From NCBI RefSeq assembly GCF_030161435.1, contig NZ_BSSV01000008.1, positions 62,001 through 126,000 on the forward strand: a stretch of 64,000 bases of DNA, given 5' to 3'. The DNA comes from Thalassotalea loyana. Lineage in GTDB: Bacteria; Pseudomonadota; Gammaproteobacteria; Enterobacterales; Alteromonadaceae. Shown piece after piece: positions 52,196-61,829 of this stretch; position 1 is the stretch's first letter; the number at the start of each line of letters is the position of its first letter. The notes under the pieces were generated by a model. It saw only the letters and a program-made list of their open reading frames with translations, was not told the origin of the DNA and did no database searches. Position numbers and translations under genes: made by a program.

Positions 52196-52886
52196 CTTGC
52201 GCTATCAATGATTTAACTAAACTTGGTAGTGCTTCACCCGCACTTGATTGAATGACTTCAAGTTGCTGAGACTGCGCTAAGGCATAGTTAATTTGAGGAT
52301 TAGGATCAATGTAATAAACTTGGCAATCTGGCTTTGCATACTCGACAAGACTAGCGGCCGGATAGACCTGCATTGATGTACCAATAATTAAAATGATATC
52401 AGCTTGTTCGACTTGCTTTGCAGCGGCACCAAGTAATGGTACGTCTTCGCCAAACCAAACGATAAATGGCCTTATTTGCTCACCATCTTCGCCTGTTTGG
52501 CCTAATTTAATATCTCCAAGGCATTTGTGAACATGGGCTTTATCATCAACACTACACGCCTTTAGTAATTCGCCGTGCAGGTGAATCACGTGTTTTGAGC
52601 CTGCGCGCTCATGCAAGTCGTCAACATTTTGAGTAACAATGTTCACATTGAAATGTGCTTGGAGATCAGCAATCGCCTGATGGCCGTCATTAGGCATCAC
52701 TTTTAATAGCTGTGCTCGTCGTTGGTTGTAAAACTCCAATACGAGCTCAGGATCTTTATACCAACCTTCTATCGAAGCAACGGCCATCACATCGTGACCT
52801 TCCCATAAACCATTGTCGTCACGAAACGTTTTCAAGCCACTTTCGGCACTCATACCGGCACCGCTCATTACAACAATGTTTTTCAT
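52188..52886 (-). CDS. Sir2-family NAD-dependent protein deacylase without an evident zinc site
   Basis: 232 aa. NAD loop GAGMSAESGLKTFRDDNGLW, TQNVDDLHERAG, catalytic HLHG, and IIGTSMQVYPAASLV are intact. FYNQRRAQ keeps the Tyr-x-x-Arg pair of class III (CobB/SIRT5-like) enzymes that remove succinyl or malonyl groups. In the usual zinc-ribbon region only two cysteines remain (ACSVDDKAHVHKC), so the four-Cys zinc site appears lost, as in some other bacterial sirtuins. It follows the helicase gene on the same strand after 8 bp. Confidence 0.9.
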   Translation of the reverse strand: MKNIVVMSGAGMSAESGLKTFRDDNGLWEGHDVMAVASIEGWYKDPELVLEFYNQRRAQLLKVMPNDGHQAIADLQAHFNVNIVTQNVDDLHERAGSKHVIHLHGELLKACSVDDKAHVHKCLGDIKLGQTGEDGEQIRPFIVWFGEDVPLLGAAAKQVEQADIILIIGTSMQVYPAASLVEYAKPDCQVYYIDPNPQINYALAQSQQLEVIQSSAGEALPSLVKSLIAQAN

Positions 52887-52894
52887 AAACGTGA

Positions 52895-54226
52895 TTACTC
52901 TTCGTTATCGTTATCTTGCAAGCCAGATTTACGCTTAAGGATCGGTAAGTCGCCCGCGTCATCAACAAAGCGAATTTTCTTCTTCACTTTAGGACCTGAT
53001 GCCACGTTATCTACCTTGGTCGACTTCACTTCTTTTGCTTGTTTAGGCTTTGCAACTTTCGCCTTTTTCGGTTTCAAACCTTTAAACTTGGCTGGCAACT
53101 CATCAATTTTGTCGAAAGCAAATTGTGTTTGCAGGAAACCTTCAACGTTTTTAAAGCTTAACCAGTCTTTCGGCCCGACAAATGAAATCGCATCACCTTT
53201 ACTCCCCGCTCGACCTGTGCGGCCGATACGATGAACAAATTCTTCGGTATGCTTAGGCATATCAAAGTTAATAACGTGAGACACGTTAACTAGATCTAGG
53301 CCACGTGATGCAAGGTCCGTCGTAATCAAAATTTTGTATTGGCCACGACTAAACTGGTCCATGATTTGGTTACGTTGCCCTTGATTTAGCTCACCACTTA
53401 ACCCCACCGCTGGGTTGCCGTTTTCAGTCAAGTATGTCGCTAAGCGTTCGGTATCTGAACGGGTCGCCGTAAACACGATCATTTGAGTAAAGCTTTCTTT
53501 TGCCAAAATATGGCTCAACATCGCTTCTTTGTGATCTAGGTTGTCTGATAAATAAAAGCGCTTGGTAATGTCTTTATGCTCATCGTGGCCTTGGTTGATT
53601 GAAATTCGCTTAGGCGATTTAAGCATTGCCATGGCAAATTCATTTACTTGGGCATGATCTAATGTTGCTGAGAACATTAATGTTTGGCGCTTGCGATGGT
53701 TTGCTGCTTGGTTAATTTTCGTTAACTGCTCAGCAAAGCCTAAATCTAACATGCGGTCAGCTTCATCAAGAATCAGTAATTCTAAACCTTCAAGATAAAA
53801 GTGACCTTGTTCCAAATGGTCAGCCAAACGACCTGGGGTCGCGACAAGAAAATGAGGATGTTTTTCTAACACTTTAACTTGGTCGTTAAAGTTTTCACCA
53901 CCAAGAATTAATACCGCTTTATATGGTGTATTGGCAGTAAACAAACGTAATTGATTAAACACTTGCTTAGCTAATTCACGGGTTGGCGCAAGAATGAGCA
54001 CACGTGGATCTTTCTTGGTTAACGCTCTATTGCGCATCACACGCTGCATTGCAGGAACAACGAATGCTAAGGTTTTACCTGAGCCAGTTCTAGAAGAGGC
54101 AATTAAATCATGGCCTGCCATTGCTGCTGGTATTGCTTGTTGTTGAATATCGGTTGGCGATTTAAAACCAAGATGGTCAACAGTTTCAAGTAGTTTACGT
54201 TCAATACCAAAATCAGAAAATTGCAA
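52895..54226 (-). CDS. DEAD-box RNA helicase
   Basis: 443 aa. Q motif FKSPTDIQQQAIP, Walker A SSRTGSGKT, PTRELA, TPGRL, DEAD, SAT and HRIGRTGRAG are all present. A lysine-rich C-terminal tail (KPKKAKVAKPKQAKEVK) probably binds RNA. Nearest to the SrmB/RhlE groups by layout, but not assignable to one. The 3' neighbour is the sirtuin gene. Confidence 0.95.
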   Translation of the reverse strand: MQFSDFGIERKLLETVDHLGFKSPTDIQQQAIPAAMAGHDLIASSRTGSGKTLAFVVPAMQRVMRNRALTKKDPRVLILAPTRELAKQVFNQLRLFTANTPYKAVLILGGENFNDQVKVLEKHPHFLVATPGRLADHLEQGHFYLEGLELLILDEADRMLDLGFAEQLTKINQAANHRKRQTLMFSATLDHAQVNEFAMAMLKSPKRISINQGHDEHKDITKRFYLSDNLDHKEAMLSHILAKESFTQMIVFTATRSDTERLATYLTENGNPAVGLSGELNQGQRNQIMDQFSRGQYKILITTDLASRGLDLVNVSHVINFDMPKHTEEFVHRIGRTGRAGSKGDAISFVGPKDWLSFKNVEGFLQTQFAFDKIDELPAKFKGLKPKKAKVAKPKQAKEVKSTKVDNVASGPKVKKKIRFVDDAGDLPILKRKSGLQDNDNEE

Positions 54227-54312
54227 GTGTTACTCCAGCGCGTGCTTATAAATATCCTTGCTATTATAACCCGTTAACCGTTGACAGAGGGAAGTATTTT
54301 TTCGTACGCGCG

Positions 54313-55905
54313 CTAATTACTATAAAGATGTTCAACATATAGTTTCACAGAGTCTTGCCACAGGAAACGGCTTGATCTTGCGTTGTCGACAAGTTGTTGC
54401 CATAACCTAGGGTCTTGTTGAAACACCTCAATCGCTTCTTGTACCTTTGCTAAAAAGTTCTGCCCCTGCTCTGTAGGCGTTTTACCATAGAAAACAAAGC
54501 CATTTTCTTGCTCAAATATTGTATCATTAAGGCCACCAACGCCATGAACAACACAAGGTTGCCCTGCCCTTAGCGCAAGCATTTGACTAATACCACAAGG
54601 TTCAAACGAGCTTGGCATTAAGAAAAGATCGCCACAAGCAAAGACTTGATCAGACAAGACTTGAGAATACCCTTTGATAAAGAGAAAGTTTGAATGGCGT
54701 TGCGCAATGCTATCTATCCAGTTTTCTTCTTGCTCATTGCCACTGCCCACCATAACAAATAAGCTGTCGTCGCCAATCACATCTTCAAGTAAATAATCCA
54801 ACACGGATTGCTGATGGTTTATCTTCGTCAACAAAATCGCTACTTTTTGTGGGGTAAGTCGCCCTACCGAGGTGAGTAATAATTTGGGCTGAGATGGCTT
54901 AGCAATGATGCGCCTAATGGTAGATAACGCAACAAGGTGGCTAGCTTTAGGTGTTTCATCTAAATCCATCCATTGCAATATCGTTGCTTCACAGTGTTGC
55001 AATAGCTTCTCAAGCTTTTTAGTCGGCTGTGGTGTCTCAATTTTGCTGTTTTCTAGGTATTCACAACCATTAAGAATACCAATCAAATTGCCTTCGCTTG
55101 CCTTTCTTTGTAAGGCAAATTCAAGCCCTTCTGCCCCAATAAACCCATAAACAGGGTTGCTTGGTTGTAAAATCTCTTTGGCATACGTAGGCGATACCGC
55201 ATGAACCTTATCCGCTAAGTTAATGCCAGCAAGCATCGGGTTAATACAATTACTATATCGAGGATCAACAAGCTTACTTCCATCAACACTTAGGGTTGGA
55301 AACCACGCCGAAAAGGAAGACTCATCACCTTCAATCGGTCGAATGCCTTGGAGCGACAAATTATGAATGGTAAAAACCGTTGGCAAGCCTTTCAGTGCAA
55401 AGAAGCGCTCATCGTAAGCTCTTAAAATGGCGATAAACGATGTATGCCAGTCGTGTAAATGCAGGACATCAATGTGTCCAAACACACGATTGGTGATGGC
55501 GTTAGCTACCGCTTCACTAAAGAGTGCAAAACGGTTTGCATCGGATGCAAATGGTCGTTCACTGCCATCATCGAAGTAAATACTGCCTTTATCGTCAATC
55601 AAAAAATTGGGGTGGTCGATAACCCACTGTGTTACGCGCGCCTTTTGATATCTACCTACGATTTTATAAACATTTACCTGCTGTGCGATGCCACGAAAGA
55701 TAATATCTTGTTGGCAGACATGGTGAGCTTCATCAAGCAAATGAAATTTGCCATAGCTTGGCACGACAACATGAACGTCGTGACCGAGCTGAGCAAGCGC
55801 AACGGGGACGTCTCTTATTACATCCCCTACACCACCGATTTTACCACCTGGCAAGGCATCATTTTCACTTGCCGGCATTAATATACTTAACGATTTCTTT
55901 TCCAT
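54313..55905 (-). CDS. glgA: Glycogen synthase
   Basis: 530 aa GT5 glycosyltransferase. N-terminal ADP-glucose site GGKIGGVGDVI (K-x-G-G), HLHDWHTSFI, FTIHNLSLQG and C-terminal SSFEPCGISQMLALRAGQP and GGLNDTIFE match GlgA. It extends alpha-1,4-glucan from ADP-glucose. Its ATG overlaps the glgC stop (TAATG), so the two are coupled. Confidence 0.94.
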   Translation of the reverse strand: MEKKSLSILMPASENDALPGGKIGGVGDVIRDVPVALAQLGHDVHVVVPSYGKFHLLDEAHHVCQQDIIFRGIAQQVNVYKIVGRYQKARVTQWVIDHPNFLIDDKGSIYFDDGSERPFASDANRFALFSEAVANAITNRVFGHIDVLHLHDWHTSFIAILRAYDERFFALKGLPTVFTIHNLSLQGIRPIEGDESSFSAWFPTLSVDGSKLVDPRYSNCINPMLAGINLADKVHAVSPTYAKEILQPSNPVYGFIGAEGLEFALQRKASEGNLIGILNGCEYLENSKIETPQPTKKLEKLLQHCEATILQWMDLDETPKASHLVALSTIRRIIAKPSQPKLLLTSVGRLTPQKVAILLTKINHQQSVLDYLLEDVIGDDSLFVMVGSGNEQEENWIDSIAQRHSNFLFIKGYSQVLSDQVFACGDLFLMPSSFEPCGISQMLALRAGQPCVVHGVGGLNDTIFEQENGFVFYGKTPTEQGQNFLAKVQEAIEVFQQDPRLWQQLVDNARSSRFLWQDSVKLYVEHLYSN

Positions 55906-57194
55906 TACAACTTAAACGCGAGGTCCTTGTTTTTATGATCAAGTGCTTCGAGCATACTGCGTGTCACGAGGACAACACCTTTGTCAGTGACTCTAAAGCC
56001 CTTCTTTTCATCATCTAAACGATTAAAGCCAATCGTCATATTAGGAGGAATGACACAGCCGCGGTCGATAATCGCCTTTTTAATGTAACAACCGCGATTA
56101 ATCGTCACGTCTGGCAAAATAACCGAATCATGAACTTCACAAAATGAATGAACTCGAACCTTTGAGAATAACAAGGAACGCTTAACCACAGAGCCTGACA
56201 CAATAACACCACCGGCCACCGTTGAGTCGATTGTTGCGCCACGACGCCCTTCTTCATCAAAGACGAACTTCGCAGGTGCCGTTTGCTCTTGGTAAGTCCA
56301 AATAGGCCAATTCTCATCGTACATGTTTAATTGCGGCTCTGGCTCAACAAGTTCCATGTTGGCTTCCCAAAAGGAATCCAATGTACCAACATCTCGCCAA
56401 TAGCCTTGATTATCACCATTAGGATCTTGGAATGGGAAAGCATGTACTTTGTGAGAATTAATAATATTAGGGATAATATCATTACCAAAATCACCGCTAG
56501 AGCCTTCTTGAGCGGCATCTTTTTCAAGTTGCTCGAATAAGAACTCGGTATTGAAAATATAGTTGCCCATTGATGCTAATGTTCTACCCGGCTTACCCGG
56601 TATTTCCGACGGCTGTGCGGGCTTTTCATCGAATCGACAGACTTTTAAATTCTGATCAACGGTCATGACACCAAAACTACCAGCGGCTTCTTCAGTCGGT
56701 ACTTCAATGCAGCACACGGTCATATCGGCACCCGAATCAACATGTTTAGCGAGCAACGGGCCATAATCCATTCGGTAAATGTGATCGCCCGATAAAATCA
56801 TCACATACTTAGGCAATTCATGGCGAATAATATCCATGTTTTGAAATACCGCATTTGCAGTGCCTAAATACCACTCGTCGCCCTTTTGTTGTGACGCTGG
56901 CAAGATTTCTATCGATTCGCCAAGCTCTTTTTTGAAATGTCCCCAACCACGGTTAATATGCCTGATCAGCGAATGAGATTTGTATTGGGTTGCAATACCT
57001 ATTTTCCTGATGCCTGAATTGATACAGTTTGACAGTGGAAAGTCTATAATCCTGAAGGTACCACCAAAAAATGTTGCTGGTTTAGCGCGGGTTTCGGTTA
57101 ATTCGAAAAGCCTAGATCCTTTGCCTCCAGCTAAAATTAATGCGTATGTTTCCTTGGTTAAACTACTGATGTGTCTTTCTGTTTGGTTGCTCAC
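55905..57194 (-). CDS. glgC: Glucose-1-phosphate adenylyltransferase
   Basis: 429 aa from the GTG at 57194, preceded by AAAGGA at 6-base spacing; a longer open frame to 57254 lacks a ribosome site. Nucleotide loop [44 protein letters not shown] and [16 protein letters not shown] are typical. It makes ADP-glucose for GlgA; allosteric sugar-phosphate control is expected. Gene order CBM48 - glgC - glgA. Confidence 0.93.
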   Translation of the reverse strand: MSNQTERHISSLTKETYALILAGGKGSRLFELTETRAKPATFFGGTFRIIDFPLSNCINSGIRKIGIATQYKSHSLIRHINRGWGHFKKELGESIEILPASQQKGDEWYLGTANAVFQNMDIIRHELPKYVMILSGDHIYRMDYGPLLAKHVDSGADMTVCCIEVPTEEAAGSFGVMTVDQNLKVCRFDEKPAQPSEIPGKPGRTLASMGNYIFNTEFLFEQLEKDAAQEGSSGDFGNDIIPNIINSHKVHAFPFQDPNGDNQGYWRDVGTLDSFWEANMELVEPEPQLNMYDENWPIWTYQEQTAPAKFVFDEEGRRGATIDSTVAGGVIVSGSVVKRSLLFSKVRVHSFCEVHDSVILPDVTINRGCYIKKAIIDRGCVIPPNMTIGFNRLDDEKKGFRVTDKGVVLVTRSMLEALDHKNKDLAFKL

Positions 57195-57281
57195 TTCAAA
57201 TCCTTTTTCATTGGCAGCTCGATGGCTACATGTTAGAGGTGACGTTTCTGGCAATGAGTTTTTGTCTCTTAAAAAACCTGA

Positions 57282-57575
57282 TTACTGCGTTGCTACAACT
57301 GAATTTTCGCTACCGTATTCATTAGGCACATAGGCGTCAGCACAGTAGTCGTTTTCCCACTCGGATTGATTTAAAAGATATCTAAATTGAAAGGCTTCAC
57401 CTTTGGGCAATCGTATGCGTGTTTTAAAGCTCTGAGATTTTTTATCGAACTTCATATCAATCTCCTGCCAATCCGAAAATTCGCCAACAAGCTGCGCGCT
57501 TGTCACATCATCACGCTTAAATTCGAAGGTCACTTCAGTTTCATCTTTGGTTTTGAAAAATCGTTTAGTTAGCAT
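57282..57575 (-). CDS. Small CBM48/isoamylase N-terminal-like protein
   Basis: 97 aa from the ATG at 57575; ATGs at 57584 and 57602 are alternatives. EVTFEFKRDD, VGEFSDWQEIDMKF, LPKGEAFQFRYLLNQSEWENDY are the strands of an early-set (CBM48/AMPK-beta-like) glycogen-binding domain. There is no catalytic part, so it is a stand-alone carbohydrate-binding module. It precedes glgC by 87 bp; a role in glycogen regulation or granule targeting is inference. Confidence 0.8.
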   Translation of the reverse strand: MLTKRFFKTKDETEVTFEFKRDDVTSAQLVGEFSDWQEIDMKFDKKSQSFKTRIRLPKGEAFQFRYLLNQSEWENDYCADAYVPNEYGSENSVVATQ

Positions 57576-57792
57576 ATTGCTCATCCTATTAAAGCTTTCC
57601 ATTTGGGTTGGGTTCGGTAACGTTCACCAAATTTAAAATGCCAATCAGTGATCACCGAAACAATATAGTGAAGAGAGGCCGAGCTCCCTCAATCAAGACT
57701 ATAGTTGAGAATTTAAAGGCTATAGATGAAATTTTTTTGTCAATAAGATGACGGCAGGATGAATAAATAAAGTAGGTTATTCATGGTGAAAA

Positions 57793-57819
57793 AAAAGGAG
57801 CTAAGTTAGCTCCTTTTTT
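57793..57819. terminator. Terminator downstream of the methyltransferase-like gene
   Basis: AGGAGCTAA-G-TTAGCTCCT perfect stem with A and T flanks, 19 bp after the leftward gene stop. Symmetric, so usable from either side. Confidence 0.88.
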
Positions 57820-57837
57820 AATTTAAAAATCAAACGA

Positions 57838-58656
57838 TTAACGTTTTTGGAAAAGTAATGTCATACGGTTAGACTCACCAACCTTTTTGTACTTTTCTTT
57901 TTCTTCATCAGTTTTTGCACGAAGCATTGGTGGCAATGTCCAAACACCACCGGCAACACCGTCAGCAATGATGCGGTCCATCGGGTTGTTGTGGAAGTAG
58001 CCTTCGGCAATCAGATCAAAGCCAGCGGCTTTTGCTACTGCAACGACATGTGATTTTGGCAAGTAACCTTTTTTCGATGTTTCAACCGCATCGTAGCCCT
58101 CTGGCGCTTGATGTTGAACAACACCTAATTTGCCGCCTTTTTTAAGCATTTGATTAAATTGACCAAATGCTGTCGCCAAATTATTACCGTTTTGTAAGCC
58201 ATGTAAACCACGGAAAGTTAACACGTAATCAGCGTCCATTGTTTTGCTATCAACTGCTGCTTTTGGATCATAATCGGCAACAACGACACTACCATATACA
58301 CCCTTGTTATCAGCTAACTTTTTGTCAAAGTTTTCACGTGAGCGCTTACGGTATTTTGATTTCGTTGTTAATGGGTAATGAGCGGCAACAAGTTGACCAT
58401 TATCCTTTAACATTGGCGCAAGAATCTCAGTGTACCAACCACCACCGGGCATGATTTCAACAACCTTGTGGTTTCCTTTGATGCCAAAGAACGCTAGCGT
58501 TTGGTGTGGCTTACGAAACTCATCACGCTTTTGATTAGCTTCGCTACGGTGAGAATTATCAAATGCTTTTTTACCGTGATCGTCAGCAATCGCCGCCATT
58601 GGCATTGCTAGACCTAAAGCTAAAGACAAGGATAATAATTTGTTTCCATTTTTCAT
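57838..58656 (-). CDS. Exported class I SAM-methyltransferase-like protein
   Basis: 272 aa from the ATG at 58656, which gives a clear Sec signal peptide (LLSLSLALGLAMPMAAIADDHG). The mature domain has a Rossmann methyltransferase pattern: KVVEIMPGGGWYTEIL (motif I), GQLVAAHYP, DADYVLTFRGLH and LKKGGKLGVVQHQAP. The open frame extends 19 codons upstream but lacks a ribosome site. A SAM-dependent enzyme outside the cytoplasm is unexpected; the fold may serve another purpose. Confidence 0.82.
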   Translation of the reverse strand: MKNGNKLLSLSLALGLAMPMAAIADDHGKKAFDNSHRSEANQKRDEFRKPHQTLAFFGIKGNHKVVEIMPGGGWYTEILAPMLKDNGQLVAAHYPLTTKSKYRKRSRENFDKKLADNKGVYGSVVVADYDPKAAVDSKTMDADYVLTFRGLHGLQNGNNLATAFGQFNQMLKKGGKLGVVQHQAPEGYDAVETSKKGYLPKSHVVAVAKAAGFDLIAEGYFHNNPMDRIIADGVAGGVWTLPPMLRAKTDEEKEKYKKVGESNRMTLLFQKR

Positions 58657-58829
58657 TGTTAAATTACCTTGGTTATTATGTTTTTTAGTAAGAACCCTAC
58701 TGTTATACATCAAATAATTGTTTAAAGGTCACTTTTAAACGATAAATTAACAATCTTGTAAGATAACTTGCAAAATCTCAACAACTTAACCGACTAGAGG
58801 ATCGCTAGCGTTTAAACCGTCTTCATACA

Positions 58830-59459
58830 CTAAGTGCCAGAAAATAAGGTCGCTATTTTAGCCTTCGGTGTTTTTGCTATTTTTTGAATAAATGAGAAAG
58901 GTACAGATTGGTCATCAGCATCATTTCTACGGTCTGCGATATCCGACAACATGGCTTGCCACAATTTTGCCGTCATTTGTGCGTCGTATAAGGCTCTGTG
59001 AAAGCTACCATCACCCATAATGCCTTTATATCGAACCAAGGTCCCTAACTTGTGATTAGGCGCTTCTTGGTAGATGCGACGAGAGGTAAGCAACGAACAA
59101 GCAAACTGCCCTGCATAGCTTCTGCCGATAGCTTGTAATTCGGCATCAAGAAACTTCTTATCGAAAGACGCGTTATGTGCCAGTAAGTTTTGCCCTTCAA
59201 TAAAATCGGCAAATTCAGACATCACTTCAGCGTTAGACTTTGCACTGGCGAGCATTTCATTAGAAATGCCTGTGTACTCTTCAATAAAGCCACTAATTCT
59301 TCGTCCAGGATTCATTAGCGCTTGGAAGCTATCAACGACCTCGCCGTCAACTAGCTTCACTGCACCAATTTCAATTGCACGATCACCTTGGAAAGGCGAT
59401 AAACCTGTGGTTTCAAAATCCAAAACCACAATAGAGTCTGCGTTGTTATTCAATAACAT
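58830..59459 (-). CDS. DnaQ-like 3'-5' exonuclease
   Basis: 209 aa DEDDh exonuclease. Exo I VLDFETTGLSP, Exo II LAHNASFDKKFL, Exo III HRALYDAQMT with the catalytic His and Asp. Similar to the epsilon-subunit-like proofreading family but without the beta-clamp-binding context, so a repair role is as likely. The ATG at 59459 is preferred because upstream codons overlap the FKBP gene. Confidence 0.9.
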   Translation of the reverse strand: MLLNNNADSIVVLDFETTGLSPFQGDRAIEIGAVKLVDGEVVDSFQALMNPGRRISGFIEEYTGISNEMLASAKSNAEVMSEFADFIEGQNLLAHNASFDKKFLDAELQAIGRSYAGQFACSLLTSRRIYQEAPNHKLGTLVRYKGIMGDGSFHRALYDAQMTAKLWQAMLSDIADRRNDADDQSVPFSFIQKIAKTPKAKIATLFSGT

Positions 59460-59463
59460 AAAC

Positions 59464-59934
59464 TTATTTAATCGCGATGAGTTCAACGTCAAATATTAAA
59501 GTAGAGCCTGCTGAAATTTTACCAACACCGCGATCACCGTAGGCTAATCGTGCAGGAATAAAGAACCGTGTTTTATCGCCAACGCTCATGGTTTGTAGGC
59601 CTTCCGTCCAACCCGCTATCACTTGATTCAGTCCAAAGCTGATTGATTCGCCTCTATCGACAGAACTATCGAATACTGTGCCGTCAATTAGCGTACCGTG
59701 GTAATGTACTTCGACGGTTGAAGTCGCAGTAGGCTTTTGCTCGCCATCACCTTTGTTTAGCACCAAGTATTGTAAACCCGACTCTGTTTCTACAACACCT
59801 TCTTGTTGTTTATTTTGCTGTAGGAACGCTTCACCAATCTCTTTATTCTCTTGTGCTACAGCTTTGTTTTTACTCGCACGTTGGAACATAAACACCATTA
59901 GCGCAACAATCAAAATAATAACGATATACTTCAT
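59464..59934 (-). CDS. Membrane-anchored FKBP-type peptidyl-prolyl isomerase
   Basis: 156 aa. N-terminal helix YIVIILIVALMVFMF anchors it to the inner membrane; an FKBP domain (about 50-155) shows VEVHYHGTLIDGTVFDSS, VIAGWTEGLQTMSVGDK and FFIPARLAYGDRGVG. Periplasmic folding helper by inference. It ends 4 bp before the exonuclease start. Confidence 0.92.
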   Translation of the reverse strand: MKYIVIILIVALMVFMFQRASKNKAVAQENKEIGEAFLQQNKQQEGVVETESGLQYLVLNKGDGEQKPTATSTVEVHYHGTLIDGTVFDSSVDRGESISFGLNQVIAGWTEGLQTMSVGDKTRFFIPARLAYGDRGVGKISAGSTLIFDVELIAIK

Positions 59935-60263
59935 TTTAAAACCAAATATTTAAAAACTATGTTGTGCGCTAGTTTACGCAATTCGGGTTATTTGTCTATT
60001 GTTGGTCGGCAAACAGGTTTTGAACCTCGATTTAAAGGTTCAAAGGGTTTATCATGCAGCTATAACAGACTTAAGCCCATTTTGATGGGTAATTAAGTCT
60101 ACTAATTTAAATATCTATCGATAGACAATGACCTTGAACCAAAGCAATAACAACAACTTTAATGGGCAACCTACGATTTTATGGCACGATTATGAGAATC
60201 ACCTGTAAATAAAGGGTCACGGAGACTTACTGCATTTTAATGTACTCAAATATGTACACAAAG
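59935..60263. other. Hairpin-rich gap before the accessory block
   Basis: No gene. Three inverted repeats follow each other: TTTGAACCT/AGGTTCAAA (60019-60044), AGACTTAA-GCCCAT/ATGGGT-TTAAGTCT (60068-60100) and the palindrome TCTATCGATAGA (60114-60125). None has a T run typical of a terminator. The gap separates chromosomal genes from AT-rich accessory genes. Confidence 0.5.
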
Positions 60264-61706
60264 TTATTGATTAAAGATCAGTAAAGGGGTTTGCAGGTTT
60301 GCACCACTTCCTTTTAAGCAGCAACTTTTGTATTTTTTCCCACTTCCACATGGACAAGGACTATTTCTGCCAGTTTTTTCTACTTTTAAAGGTTTGGGTT
60401 TAGCAGCTTCAATTTCACTTTGAACCTTATGGAAGGCTTTTTCAAAATCATCTGCAAAACGTTTCGCATGCTTTTGCATTTCGCCAACCAGATCATTGAA
60501 CTCAACTAGATGATACCTTTTTGCAGCATAGCTGCCTTTATCAATAGCATCCAACAAAAGCTCTTCCGCTTTTTCATCGTTCTTATCAACAATTATACCT
60601 TTATGATATAAAATCCCTAATTCACCGATTGAATCTATACAGCCATATTCTATTGCATTATTTAAGTATTTATACGCGACATCATGATCCTGAAAAGGGC
60701 TTTTTTCATCGCTATATAAGTAAAATAAGTAGCGATACGCAAGAGCAGAGTCAGCTTCTTTGGCTTGTTCAAGATATTTTTTAGATTCGGTATATTCTTC
60801 AGAGTCATAGAGGTGTGCGCCATAATAAGCAATAGCTTCTTTATTGCCTCTTTTTACTGCTACACGCAGCAATTCCATTCCTTCTTTCTCTTGTTCGATG
60901 CCAATCCATCCATTTATAGCAAGTACCGCATATTTATATAACGGTTCTGTATCACAGTATCTAAGAATGTATTCATTAACAGAAATATCTTTCGCTAAAC
61001 TATATGGATTCATATAGTAATCATCAACATTAGAGCTTAATTTGTATGAAGCTTCATAATTTGCAGCGGCAATTTTAAATAATGATGATTGGTTGTATAC
61101 AAAGCTATCTCTAGCTAGCAAACCTTCGTCTCTGGAGTTTTTGGTAGCAATTGCCTCATAGGCAATACCTGCTTTTAACTTTGCATGGTAGGAACTGCTA
61201 TCAATAGCTGCATCGAATATGATTTTTTTCAAGCCCTGTTGGCTTAAATCAACCAAAGTAAATTTAGGAAGTTCTTTCTCTAAAAGAACTTGTACATATA
61301 AGTCTTCGAATAATTCAATAATTAACTTTCGACATTGAGCAGCTTTATTTTTAATAGATTCTTCAGCATTTTTTACAAAATTAGAGTCATCCTGTTCCTC
61401 AATAGGAGCCTTAATATGAACACCATCATTACAAAGCTTACGTAATTGATGAAAAGTATTTTTTATATTCTTTGATATAATACCTTCCTCAAATAACATA
61501 TTAATTTGTTCAAATAAGTTATCATTTTTAAAGTCTATAGCTCTTCTCTCAGCAATAAACTTGCTTAGAAGCTCTATAATTTTTCTAAATTTCAAAAGTG
61601 AATAATCAGGATTATCACTAAGAAACTCTAGCGCTGTTTGATAACAATCGTGGATCTGTTGGCTAAATAACTTTGCAAAATCCAAGTCTGTGTTTATTTC
61701 TAACAA
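60264..61706 (-). CDS. SEC-C motif protein with TPR/Sel1-like repeats and DUF4145-like N-terminus
   Basis: 480 aa. The first 130 residues (LLKFRKIIELLSKFIAERR ... LRKLCNDGVH) resemble the DUF4145/HEPN-like helper domain of restriction subunits. Residues 230-410 are helical repeats of TPR/Sel1 type (AIAYYGAHLYDSEEYTESKK, GELGILYHKGIIVDKNDEKA). A terminal zinc-binding SEC-C motif, RNSPCPCGSGKKYKSCC, follows. Such domain mixtures are common in defence and stress genes. It lies 124 bp downstream of the MukE-like gene. Confidence 0.75.
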   Translation of the reverse strand: MLEINTDLDFAKLFSQQIHDCYQTALEFLSDNPDYSLLKFRKIIELLSKFIAERRAIDFKNDNLFEQINMLFEEGIISKNIKNTFHQLRKLCNDGVHIKAPIEEQDDSNFVKNAEESIKNKAAQCRKLIIELFEDLYVQVLLEKELPKFTLVDLSQQGLKKIIFDAAIDSSSYHAKLKAGIAYEAIATKNSRDEGLLARDSFVYNQSSLFKIAAANYEASYKLSSNVDDYYMNPYSLAKDISVNEYILRYCDTEPLYKYAVLAINGWIGIEQEKEGMELLRVAVKRGNKEAIAYYGAHLYDSEEYTESKKYLEQAKEADSALAYRYLFYLYSDEKSPFQDHDVAYKYLNNAIEYGCIDSIGELGILYHKGIIVDKNDEKAEELLLDAIDKGSYAAKRYHLVEFNDLVGEMQKHAKRFADDFEKAFHKVQSEIEAAKPKPLKVEKTGRNSPCPCGSGKKYKSCCLKGSGANLQTPLLIFNQ

Positions 61707-61829
61707 AATATTCCCTTAAGTATGATGTATCTAACCTGATTTTATTTACTACAGTTGAGACAAAAAATTTTTCATAATTTAAATCACCGTGAGCCATTTA
61801 CATCCCATACAAAGATTTAAACTTTGAAC

